NCBI GenBank assembly: GCA_900555375.1
Contig: USLC01000051.1
Span: 1-6,038 of the forward strand
From: an uncultured Eubacteriales bacterium
Lineage (GTDB): Bacteria; Bacillota; Clostridia; Monoglobales; Monoglobaceae
Direction: 5' to 3'
Length of the DNA stretch: 6,038 bases
In this document: positions 1-5,054 of the stretch, one piece after another
Numbering within the stretch: the stretch's first letter is position 1
How the letters are laid out: each line of letters begins with the position of its first letter
Translations under genes and position numbers: made by a program
The notes under the pieces: model-generated
Seen by the model: only the letters and a program-made list of their open reading frames with translations
Told to the model about the DNA's origin: nothing
Database searches by the model: none

Positions 1-1246
1 TGTTCGTCGCAAAATATTTTATGTGCTTATGATGCTTGTTGTCATCCGGTTAGGCTCTCAGATGCCTGTACCGGGTGTCAATACAAGCTTTTTTGCGAAT
101 TATTTTGCAAATAATACGAATGAGGCATTCAGCTTCCTGAATGCATTCACGGGCGGCGGTTTCGACCGTTTCTCCATCTTTGCTCTGAGTATTACACCGT
201 ACATTAACTCTTCAATTATTATGCAGCTTTTATGCGTAGCCATTCCCGCGCTGGAGAGACTCCAGAAGGAAGGCGAAGAGGGTAGAAAGAAAATCGGTCA
301 GATGATGAGATACGGTACGGTTGTACTTGCTCTTATTCAGGCTGTCGGACTTTACTTCCTTCTTAAGAGCTATAACGTTGTAACAAACCCGGGCTGGGGT
401 GCGGCAGTTGTTATCATCTCTACATTTACAGCCGGAACAGCGTTCTTGATGTGGCTCGGCGAGCAGATTACCGAAAAGGGCGTAGGTAACGGTATTTCGC
501 TTATTATCTTCGCAGGTATAGTGTCGAGAATACCGAGTATGGCAAGAACTCTTTATGCATACGTAGAAGGCGGCACGCTTAACTGGATTATGGTTGCCTT
601 AATTCTTGTTTTTGCCCTGCTTATCATTGCGTTTGTTGTAATGATGAACGAGGCAGAACGCCGTTTGCCGGTACAGTACGCAAAGCGTGTTGTCGGCAGA
701 AAGATGTATGGTGGACAAAGCACACATATTCCGATTAAGGTTGCCGGAGCAGGCGTTATCCCGATTATCTTCGCGATGTCAATTATGGCTTTCCCCGGTA
801 CAATAGCAAGCTTCTTTGGCAAGAATGCTCAAAGCGGCGGCTTCTGGGGCGGGTTCCTGTGGGTATTCTCGGGTCAGTCGTGGATATATGCGGTGCTCTA
901 CTTCCTGCTTATTATCTTCTTCACATATTTCTACACGGCAATTCAGTTCAATCCGATTGAAATGTCAAATAATATGAAGAAGAACGGTGGATTTATACCC
1001 GGTATTCGTCCGGGCAAGCCCACCTCGGATTATATCGCAAATGTCCTTTCGAGAGTTACTCTCTGCGGAGCATTTTTCCTTGCGATAATCGCAGTTATTC
1101 CGATATTTATGAATCTCGGACTGCACATTTCAAACTTCTCCATCGGCGGCACATCACTGCTGATTGTTGTAGGCGTTGCGCTTGAGACGGTTCAGAATAT
1201 GGAATCTCAGATGCTTATGCGTCATTATAAGGGATTTTTGGAATAA
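1..1246 (+). CDS. secY: Protein translocase subunit SecY (5' end outside window)
   Basis: SecY is the membrane pore of the Sec translocon; with SecE and SecG it exports unfolded proteins and inserts membrane proteins. The reading frame is open from base 2, and the residues before the first GTG (VRRKIFY) continue the conserved SecY N-terminal segment. The GTG at 23 is therefore an internal valine and the true start lies upstream. 414 codons are visible, so roughly 15-25 residues are missing relative to the usual 420-440. Recognisable family motifs are GSQMPVPGVN at the first membrane helix, the plug/TM2 segment ending SITPYINSSIIMQLL, WLGEQITEKGVGNGIS, the cytosolic loop ERRLPVQYAKRVVGRK followed by YGGQSTHIPIKV, and the C-terminal LMRHYKGFLE. 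The C-terminus is complete. Position before adk is the standard spc-operon order. Identification is essentially certain; only the start is unknown. Confidence 0.98.
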   Translation, partial: VRRKIFYVLMMLVVIRLGSQMPVPGVNTSFFANYFANNTNEAFSFLNAFTGGGFDRFSIFALSITPYINSSIIMQLLCVAIPALERLQKEGEEGRKKIGQMMRYGTVVLALIQAVGLYFLLKSYNVVTNPGWGAAVVIISTFTAGTAFLMWLGEQITEKGVGNGISLIIFAGIVSRIPSMARTLYAYVEGGTLNWIMVALILVFALLIIAFVVMMNEAERRLPVQYAKRVVGRKMYGGQSTHIPIKVAGAGVIPIIFAMSIMAFPGTIASFFGKNAQSGGFWGGFLWVFSGQSWIYAVLYFLLIIFFTYFYTAIQFNPIEMSNNMKKNGGFIPGIRPGKPTSDYIANVLSRVTLCGAFFLAIIAVIPIFMNLGLHISNFSIGGTSLLIVVGVALETVQNMESQMLMRHYKGFLE

Positions 1247-1282
1247 ACTGAATATATACGCGGAGTTATCTGCGTTCGTTTA

Positions 1283-1335
1283 CGGAAGAGCAGAAACTGC
1301 ACCTTAAATTAAAGGGAACGGTTCTGCTCTGTCCG
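1283..1335 (+). other. Long RNA hairpin in secY-adk spacer
   Basis: AGAGCAGAA (1287-1295) is perfectly complementary to TTCTGCTCT (1322-1330), and CGGA (1283-1286) pairs with TCCG (1332-1335) across a one-base bulge, giving about 13 base pairs around a 26-nt loop. The 3' arm can alternatively be enclosed by a smaller hairpin, AACGG (1317-1321) with CCGTT (1333-1337), so two folds compete. No T-tract follows, which argues against a simple terminator. Confidence 0.5.
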
Positions 1336-1368
1336 TTTATTCGGCAAGGCTTTTAAAGACATAGGTGC

Positions 1369-1388
1369 GGAACGGATAAATCCGTTCC
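1369..1388 (-). repeat. Palindromic repeat, copy 1 (reverse orientation)
   Basis: GGAACGGAT and ATCCGTTCC form a perfect 9-bp stem around an AA loop. Read on the minus strand, the core matches copy 2 at 1417-1436 in 21 of 24 positions (pattern TAGGGAACG-n-ATTTAT-n-CGTT-n-CG). The two copies thus lie in opposite orientation about 28 bp apart, like a REP/BIME-type unit. I have the impression that similar GTAGGGAACG palindromes recur in Clostridia genomes, but that is from memory and unchecked. Confidence 0.65.
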
Positions 1389-1416
1389 CTATACGAATTT
1401 GTATTTTGGTTTGTAG

Positions 1417-1436
1417 GGAACGCATTTATGCGTTTC
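1417..1436 (+). repeat. Palindromic repeat, copy 2
   Basis: GGAACGCAT and ATGCGTTTC form a 9-bp stem with one G-U pair and a TT loop. Compared with copy 1, the third-from-loop base pair is C-G instead of G-C, so both strands of the stem changed together and pairing is kept. It ends 56 bp before the adk start codon and has no following T-tract. It is probably a copy of a small dispersed palindromic repeat. Confidence 0.65.
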
Positions 1437-1492
1437 GGAATTAAGAGACACGGCTTAGACCGATATTTAATTAAACGGAAAGGGTGTAATTT

Positions 1493-2122
1493 ATGAGACT
1501 TATATTATTGGCTGCCCCCGGTGCGGGCAAAGGTACTCAGGCAGAGAAGCTGAGCGAACATTTTGGGATTCCCACAATCTCAACCGGCGCCATACTCAGA
1601 AAAAATATACAAGAGGGAACCGAGCTGGGCAAGCTTGCAAAAAAGTATATTGATGACGGAAAGCTCATTCCGGATGATGTAATGATAAAGGTGATGGATT
1701 CACGTCTTGCGGAGGACGACTGTAAAAACGGATTTATCCTTGACGGATTTCCGCGGACGCTTACGCAGGCGCAGGAGCTTGACAAATCTCATATAAAAAT
1801 TGACTGCGTGCTGAATCTGAATGTTGCGGACGAAGCGATTATAAATCGCCTTTCGGGCAGACTGGAATGCAGCAAGTGCGCGGCTACTTTCCACAAGATA
1901 TATCGCAAGCCCAAGACAGAGGGTGTTTGCGACCTCTGCGGAGGCAAGCTTGTTACAAGAGCCGACGACACGCCCGAGACCGTAAAAAGCCGTCTTTCGA
2001 CTTATCATACGCAGACAGAGCCGCTGCTTAAGTTTTATAAAGAAAAGGGTCTTTTAAAAACGGTTAACGGACAGGACGGTATCGAAAGTACCACCCGTGA
2101 AGTTTTGAAGGTTCTTGGCTGA
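1493..2122 (+). CDS. adk: Adenylate kinase, zinc-LID type
   Basis: Cytosolic adenylate kinase catalyses ATP + AMP to 2 ADP and maintains adenylate balance. The 209-residue product is slightly shorter than the usual 214-217. Visible parts are the P-loop PGAGKGT at residues 9-15, the AMP-site STG (30-32) and R36, the FPRT motif with R88, LID-boundary R119 and R123, and C-terminal core R156 and R167. The LID carries C126-x2-C129 and C146-x2-C149, the four-cysteine zinc-binding form typical of Gram-positive enzymes. Oddly, residue 7, normally the first glycine of the P-loop, is alanine (codon GCT); K13 is intact, so activity is still expected. The start follows GGAAAGGG at 1477-1484, only a moderate ribosome-binding site. 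The position between secY and map is canonical. Confidence 0.97.
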   Translation: MRLILLAAPGAGKGTQAEKLSEHFGIPTISTGAILRKNIQEGTELGKLAKKYIDDGKLIPDDVMIKVMDSRLAEDDCKNGFILDGFPRTLTQAQELDKSHIKIDCVLNLNVADEAIINRLSGRLECSKCAATFHKIYRKPKTEGVCDLCGGKLVTRADDTPETVKSRLSTYHTQTEPLLKFYKEKGLLKTVNGQDGIESTTREVLKVLG

Positions 2123-2187
2123 AACAGTATTTAGATTGAATAAGCTGTATAAAATTAAGAGACAGCGAGGGTATTCGAGGTATAATA

Positions 2188-2952
2188 ATGGTAACAATTA
2201 AATCAAAATCCGAAATAGAGAAGATGAAGATTGCCGGACAGGTAACATACGGGGCGCTGAAAGCGGTAGAGGCAGCGGTTAAACCGGGGGTTACGACCGC
2301 CGAGCTTGACAGAGTGGCTGAAAAATATATACATTCTCAGGGATGCAAGGCGTCGTTTAAAGGATACGGCGGCTTTCCCGCAACAATCTGCGCCAGCGTA
2401 AACGACGAGATTATACACGGCTTTCCGGGACCGAGAGTTCTCAAAGAGGGCGATATAATCTGCGTGGATGTCGGCGCGATATACAAAGGTTATAACGGTG
2501 ACGCCGCAAGAACTTTCGGGGTTGGCAAAATCTCGGATGAGGCGCAGAGGCTTATCGATGTAACCAGACAGAGCTTTTTTGAAGGGCTGAATTATGTAAA
2601 AGAGGGGTATCGTATTCACGATATTTCGGCTGCTATCCAGAGATACGTTGAAAAGAACGGATATTCGGTTCTGAGGGGATATTGCGGTCACGGCGTAGGG
2701 GCAGAGATGCACGAAGACCCTGAGATTCCGAACTATGTTACATCATCAAGAGGAATCAGACTGAAAGCGGGAATGTGTATCGCGGTCGAGCCGATGGTGT
2801 GCCAGTTTGACCATCACACATATGTGGCAGACAACGGCTGGACGGTAATCACCAAAGACGGCGGACTTACCGCGCATTATGAGAACAGCATTCTGGTTAC
2901 CGGCGGCGAGCCGTATCTGCTGACCCTTCCCAAAGAGGAGGCAGAGGTCTGA
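2188..2952 (+). CDS. map: Methionine aminopeptidase, type I
   Basis: Type I methionine aminopeptidase removes the initiator methionine from nascent proteins whose second residue is small. The 254-residue length is normal for a bacterial enzyme with the pita-bread fold. All five dinuclear metal ligands are present: D94 (in CVDVG), D105 (NGDAARTF), H168 (CGHGVG), E201 (AVEPM) and E232 (HYENS). The substrate-site histidines H77 (IIHGFPG) and H175 (MHEDP) are also there. It lacks the N-terminal SEC-C zinc extension of some clostridial paralogues, so this is the short housekeeping form. The ATG is preceded by CGAGG (2176-2180), a modest ribosome-binding site. It lies 65 bp after adk and only 3 bp before the KOW gene, indicating tight cotranscription with the latter. 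Confidence 0.98.
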   Translation: MVTIKSKSEIEKMKIAGQVTYGALKAVEAAVKPGVTTAELDRVAEKYIHSQGCKASFKGYGGFPATICASVNDEIIHGFPGPRVLKEGDIICVDVGAIYKGYNGDAARTFGVGKISDEAQRLIDVTRQSFFEGLNYVKEGYRIHDISAAIQRYVEKNGYSVLRGYCGHGVGAEMHEDPEIPNYVTSSRGIRLKAGMCIAVEPMVCQFDHHTYVADNGWTVITKDGGLTAHYENSILVTGGEPYLLTLPKEEAEV

Positions 2953-2955
2953 GTT

Positions 2956-3216
2956 ATGGCTGAAATATCCTTGGGAGATATGGTCGTTTCTCTTTGCGGT
3001 CACGATAAGGGCGAATATTTTATAGTAATTGCCGCGGATAAGAATTATGTTACGATATGTGACGGACATAACAGAAAAGCCGATAAAAAAAAGAGAAAGA
3101 AAATAAAACACGTACGCCCGACGGGGCTTAATACGGATGTAATAAACAATGTGCCGCAGTATGCGGCGGATGCAAATATAAGGCGCGAGATTAAGCGTTT
3201 GAAAAAATTAATTTAG
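2956..3216 (+). CDS. KOW-domain RNA-binding protein (L14e-like)
   Basis: A small basic protein of 86 residues. Residues 5-35 look like a KOW/SH3-like barrel: GD (7-8), then VVSLCGHDKGEYFIVIA with the conserved KG, then YVTICDG. A strongly lysine/arginine-rich stretch (41-55) follows, and a basic C-terminal helix ends in RREIKRLKKLI. Families of this type, related to eukaryotic ribosomal protein L14e, are commonly encoded between map and infA in Gram-positive bacteria and are thought to bind RNA or ribosomes; the exact role is not established to my knowledge. The gene starts 3 bp after the map stop, with AGAGG inside the end of map as its ribosome-binding site, and ends 16 bp before infA. Family assignment is good, function is inferred. 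Confidence 0.88.
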   Translation: MAEISLGDMVVSLCGHDKGEYFIVIAADKNYVTICDGHNRKADKKKRKKIKHVRPTGLNTDVINNVPQYAADANIRREIKRLKKLI

Positions 3217-3217
3217 C

Positions 3218-3225
3218 GGAGGTGA
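3218..3225 (+). promoter_or_regulatory. Strong Shine-Dalgarno of infA
   Basis: GGAGGTGA matches the anti-Shine-Dalgarno end of 16S rRNA over eight bases and lies 7 nt before the infA ATG, fixing that start. The ribosome-binding sites of adk, map and the KOW gene are clearly weaker. Confidence 0.85.
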
Positions 3226-3232
3226 ATTTGCA

Positions 3233-3451
3233 ATGTCAAAGGAAGATGTTTTAGAGGTTGAGGGAACCGTGCTTGAGGCGCTGCCCAACGCGATGTTTAA
3301 GGTTGAGCTGGAAAACGGACACCAGATTCTTGCACATATTTCGGGCAAGCTCAGAATGCACTTTATCAGAATATTGCCGGGAGACAAGGTAACGGTTGAG
3401 ATATCGCCGTATGATTTGACCAAGGGCAGAATTACGTGGAGAGCAAAATAA
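3233..3451 (+). CDS. infA: Translation initiation factor IF-1
   Basis: IF-1 binds the ribosomal A site on the 30S subunit and cooperates with IF-2 and IF-3 in start-codon selection. The 72-residue product is the standard length and covers the whole OB fold. Family hallmarks are EVEGTVLEALPNAMFKVELENGH near the N-terminus (residues 8-30), LAHISGKLRMHFIRILPGDKV in the middle, and SPYDLTKGRITWR at the end. The penultimate strand has tryptophan where tyrosine is common in relatives, a mild variation. A strong Shine-Dalgarno sets the start. A hairpin terminator begins 9-10 bp after the stop, so infA is probably the last gene of the upstream transcript, and rpmJ, its usual next neighbour, is displaced by more than 1.3 kb. 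Confidence 0.98.
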   Translation: MSKEDVLEVEGTVLEALPNAMFKVELENGHQILAHISGKLRMHFIRILPGDKVTVEISPYDLTKGRITWRAK

Positions 3452-3459
3452 TAGTATGT

Positions 3460-3486
3460 TAAAAGCCGGGTAAATCCCGGCTTTTA
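3460..3486 (+). terminator. Intrinsic terminator after infA
   Basis: AAAAGCCGGG (3461-3470) and CCCGGCTTTT (3476-3485) form a perfect 10-bp stem around a TAAAT loop, extended to 11 bp by T3460-A3486. The GC-rich core next to a T-run is typical of rho-independent terminators. The T-run is short (four, then ACAGATTTT), so some readthrough is possible. The symmetric A/T flanks could also stop transcription from the other strand. Confidence 0.85.
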
Positions 3487-3493
3487 CAGATTT

Positions 3494-3523
3494 TGTCCGA
3501 ATGTCGGTTCGGACAGCCGATAT
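3494..3523 (+). promoter_or_regulatory. Leader of the CapA-type gene with two alternative hairpins
   Basis: TGTCCGAA (3494-3501) pairs perfectly with TTCGGACA (3508-3515) around a 6-nt loop. That loop, ATGTCGG (3501-3507), can instead pair with CCGATAT (3517-3523), with one G-U. The two folds cannot coexist as a normal pseudoknot because the linkers are too short. They lie 36-65 nt before the downstream start codon. I see no consensus promoter in 3486-3558. A regulatory role is inference. Confidence 0.35.
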
Positions 3524-3558
3524 TGGGTTAAGAGGACTAATAAACGGAGGGTGTACAT

Positions 3559-4677
3559 ATGTTGAAAAAATGTGTTATGTGCTTTGCGGTGGCAGCGGTG
3601 CTGGTGTCTGCGGCAGGGTGCGGAAGTTCAAAGCCCGCATCAACGGCGGCTGACGAAAAGTCTTTGGAAAGAGAAACTTCAATAACAATTTCGTGTGCCG
3701 GGGACTGCACTCTCGGAACGGACGCAGCTTTCAGCGGCGGAACATTTACCGATGAGGTTCAAAACCAGAACGGCGATTACGGATATTTTTTAAGAAATGT
3801 AAAAAAGTATTTTGAAAACGATGACTTGACAATAGTTAACTTTGAGGGAACCTTAACAGACCGCGGAACGCGCCGCGATAAGACGTTTGCCTTTCGCGGC
3901 AAGCCCGAATATACAAAGATTTTAACCGATGCCTCGGTTGAGGCGGTAACGCTTGCAAATAACCACAGCAGCGATTACGGCGATGTGAGTATGGAGGATA
4001 CAAAAAAGTATCTTGACGAGGCGGGAATAGTATGGTTTGAAAATCTAAGTACAAGGGTTGTCGATGTAAAGGGCGTAAAGGTCGGACTTATAGGATTGTA
4101 CGATTTGAATGATTCCGCAGAGGGGAATCTGCCCAAGGCGGCAGAGCAGGTAAAAAATGACGGCGCAGAGGTTATTATCGTCCAGATTCATTGGGGAGTT
4201 GAGGGCGACAATTACCCGCAGGATAAGCAAATAAGTCTTGCTCATAAGGCGATAGACAGCGGCGCGGATTTGGTTATAGGGCATCATCCGCACGTGCTTC
4301 AAGGGCTTGAACAGTATAAAGGCAGAATGATTGCCTACAGTATGGGTAACTTCTGCTTCGGCGGCAATCAGAATCCGAGGGATAAGGATACGATGATATA
4401 TCGGCAGACGTTTACTGTCAAGGGCGGCAAGGTGACGGATTATACAAATTATGCCGTTGTGCCGTGCTCGATATCGTCCTCGTCGGCAAGAAACAATTAT
4501 CAGCCGACCCCGGCATCGGGCAGCGAAAAGAAAAGAATTGCGGAAAAAATTCAGAAATTTTCGGACAGGCTCGGGGATACGGCCGTTAAGTTTGAGGATA
4601 TTGAAATTGAAAGAAGCGGAGATGACGCAAAAGAGAGTGACAGCGGCAAAACCTCGGATAATTCGATGATTTTATAG
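3559..4677 (+). CDS. CapA-family lipoprotein, metallophosphatase fold
   Basis: A 372-residue predicted surface lipoprotein. Residues 1-20 are a signal peptide (KK, hydrophobic core, AAG) ending at lipobox cysteine C21, followed by a short polar linker. The domain at about 42-303 matches the CapA / poly-gamma-glutamate-synthesis type of the calcineurin-like fold: CAGDCTLG (D49), NFEGTLT (N94, E96), LANNHSSDYG (N134, N135, H136), IHWGVEGD (H211), GHHPHVLQG (H242, H243, H245) and YSMGNFCF (N264). These carry the likely metal and active-site residues. A helical, charged, serine-rich tail ends the protein. CapA homologues act in poly-gamma-glutamate capsule export or attachment, but no capB/capC lies nearby and many clostridial members have unknown substrates, so I make no specific claim. 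GGAGGG (3546-3551) precedes the ATG. Location between infA and rpmJ is unusual. Confidence 0.9.
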   Translation: MLKKCVMCFAVAAVLVSAAGCGSSKPASTAADEKSLERETSITISCAGDCTLGTDAAFSGGTFTDEVQNQNGDYGYFLRNVKKYFENDDLTIVNFEGTLTDRGTRRDKTFAFRGKPEYTKILTDASVEAVTLANNHSSDYGDVSMEDTKKYLDEAGIVWFENLSTRVVDVKGVKVGLIGLYDLNDSAEGNLPKAAEQVKNDGAEVIIVQIHWGVEGDNYPQDKQISLAHKAIDSGADLVIGHHPHVLQGLEQYKGRMIAYSMGNFCFGGNQNPRDKDTMIYRQTFTVKGGKVTDYTNYAVVPCSISSSSARNNYQPTPASGSEKKRIAEKIQKFSDRLGDTAVKFEDIEIERSGDDAKESDSGKTSDNSMIL

Positions 4678-4726
4678 ATGATTTTGTTCCTAAAACACGA
4701 AATCAATAAAATTTAAGTCAAAGGGC

Positions 4727-4755
4727 TTGACAAACTTGAAAAAATATGATAATAT
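4727..4755 (+). promoter_or_regulatory. SigA-type promoter for rpmJ-rpsM-rpsK-rpsD
   Basis: A perfect -35 TTGACA (4727-4732) is followed after 17 bp by TAATAT (4750-4755), preceded by TG-n (4747-4749), giving an extended -10. An overlapping alternative -10, GATAAT (4748-4753), would have a 15-bp spacer. The surroundings are AT-rich and the site lies about 67 nt before the rpmJ start. Transcription would begin near 4762. This is the best promoter in the window and fits restart of the ribosomal-protein operon after the inserted gene. Confidence 0.8.
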
Positions 4756-4764
4756 TATATGGTT

Positions 4765-4792
4765 CGCTTTATAGGTGGTAGTATGTAAAGCG
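4765..4792 (+). promoter_or_regulatory. 5' leader hairpin of the rpmJ transcript
   Basis: CGCTTTA (4765-4771) pairs perfectly with TAAAGCG (4786-4792), extendable by one T-G and one A-T pair, leaving a GGTGGTAGTA loop. If transcription starts near 4762, this hairpin is at the extreme 5' end of the mRNA. That position suits an mRNA-stabilising or autoregulatory element, but no known ribosomal-protein leader is recognised. Confidence 0.45.
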
Positions 4793-4806
4793 TTCGAGTC
4801 AACTTT

Positions 4807-4815
4807 AGGAGGTGA
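4807..4815 (+). promoter_or_regulatory. Full-length Shine-Dalgarno of rpmJ
   Basis: AGGAGGTGA is a nine-base match to the 16S rRNA anti-Shine-Dalgarno, 6 nt before the ATG at 4822. It supports the very short rpmJ gene as real. Confidence 0.9.
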
Positions 4816-4821
4816 AGGATA

Positions 4822-4935
4822 ATGAAAGTAAAGCCTTCAGTAAAACCTATTTGTGAGAAGTGTAAAGTTATTAAAAGAAAAGGCAAAGTTATGGTAATTT
4901 GCGAGAACCCCCGCCACAAGCAGAAGCAGGGTTAA
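4822..4935 (+). CDS. rpmJ: 50S ribosomal protein L36, zinc-binding form
   Basis: Translation from ATG 4822 gives 37 residues beginning MKVKPSVKPICEKCKVIKRK and ending in HKQKQG. This is the full length of bacterial L36, a small zinc-ribbon protein of the large subunit. The zinc ligands are C11, C14, C27 and H32 (CEKC, VICENPRHK), so this is the zinc-containing (C+) type. The gene is too short for many ORF callers. It has a dedicated promoter and a full Shine-Dalgarno. In related genomes rpmJ normally follows infA directly; here it follows a lipoprotein gene. A 119-bp spacer separates it from rpsM. Confidence 0.98.
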   Translation: MKVKPSVKPICEKCKVIKRKGKVMVICENPRHKQKQG

Positions 4936-4939
4936 GCAA

Positions 4940-4972
4940 GGTTCATATGGGGCAGGGTCAGGCTTATGAACC
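4940..4972 (+). promoter_or_regulatory. Hairpin after rpmJ
   Basis: GGTTCATA (4940-4947) pairs perfectly with TATGAACC (4965-4972), enclosing a G-rich 17-nt loop. It starts 5 nt after the rpmJ stop. No T-tract follows directly, so it is more likely a processing or protein-binding structure than a terminator. Confidence 0.45.
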
Positions 4973-4992
4973 ACAATTACTTTTAAGCTGAT

Positions 4993-5030
4993 TCCGTGAA
5001 AACGGGTGAAATTCTGCTCCGTTTGTTTTT
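4993..5030 (+). promoter_or_regulatory. Possible attenuator upstream of rpsM
   Basis: Two folds share ACGG (5002-5005). In one, CCGT (4994-4997) closes a GAAA tetraloop with ACGG. In the other, AAACGG (5000-5005) pairs with CCGTTT (5019-5024) and is followed by GTTTTTCT, resembling a weak intrinsic terminator. Such mutually exclusive structures are the layout of a transcription attenuator. The terminator-like stem is only 6-7 bp with a 12-13-nt loop, so strength is doubtful and regulation is inferred. Confidence 0.35.
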
Positions 5031-5054
5031 CTAATTAAATGGAGGTGAAATTAT

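Larger units (their letters stand above)
1247..1492 (+). other. secY-adk intergenic spacer with several hairpins
   Basis: This 246-bp gap is long for the secY-adk junction, which is usually short. No convincing ORF lies in it. It holds, in order, a 7-bp hairpin with a GTTA loop (1258-1275), a long hairpin (1283-1335), a palindrome (1369-1388), a small AT-rich palindrome (1391-1404) and a second palindrome (1417-1436). None is followed by a run of T, so I do not call an intrinsic terminator here. I also see no promoter good enough to name. Transcription from secY may therefore continue into adk, with the hairpins acting as RNA processing or stability elements; that last step is inference. Confidence 0.6.
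4678..4821 (+). other. Spacer between CapA-type gene and rpmJ
   Basis: 144 bp holding the promoter and leader of rpmJ. Just after the stop codon there is only a weak AT-rich hairpin (4680-4687 with 4697-4704, one G-U, 9-nt loop) without a T-tract, so I see no real terminator and the lipoprotein transcript may run into rpmJ. Confidence 0.5.

Noticed and set aside
23..25. GTG at 23 as the start of secY
   Set aside because: The frame is open to the window edge, and the preceding residues VRRKIFY continue the conserved SecY N-terminus, so this GTG is an internal valine.
1399..1475. Promoter for adk (TTGTAT or TTAAGA with AT-rich -10 candidates)
   Set aside because: All combinations match the SigA consensus poorly or have wrong spacing.
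2203..2712. Long minus-strand frame opposite map
   Set aside because: It is fully antisense to a well-conserved gene, has no recognisable protein features and no good ribosome-binding site; other minus-strand frames opposite secY, adk and the ribosomal genes were dismissed likewise.
3494..3522. H-type pseudoknot in the lipoprotein leader
   Set aside because: Loop lengths would be 0, 0 and 1 nt across an 8-bp stem, which is sterically unrealistic; the two stems are treated as alternatives.
4451..4669. Alternative-frame ORF within the end of the lipoprotein gene
   Set aside because: It is arginine-rich out-of-frame translation lacking a Shine-Dalgarno, overlapping a clear coding frame.
4678..4710. 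Terminator after the lipoprotein gene
   Set aside because: The only hairpin is AT-rich, contains a G-U pair and has no T-tract behind it.
4790..4802. tRNA-like T-loop GTTCGAGTC
   Set aside because: The flanking bases cannot form a T-stem and no other tRNA arms are present; it is chance in the rpmJ leader.
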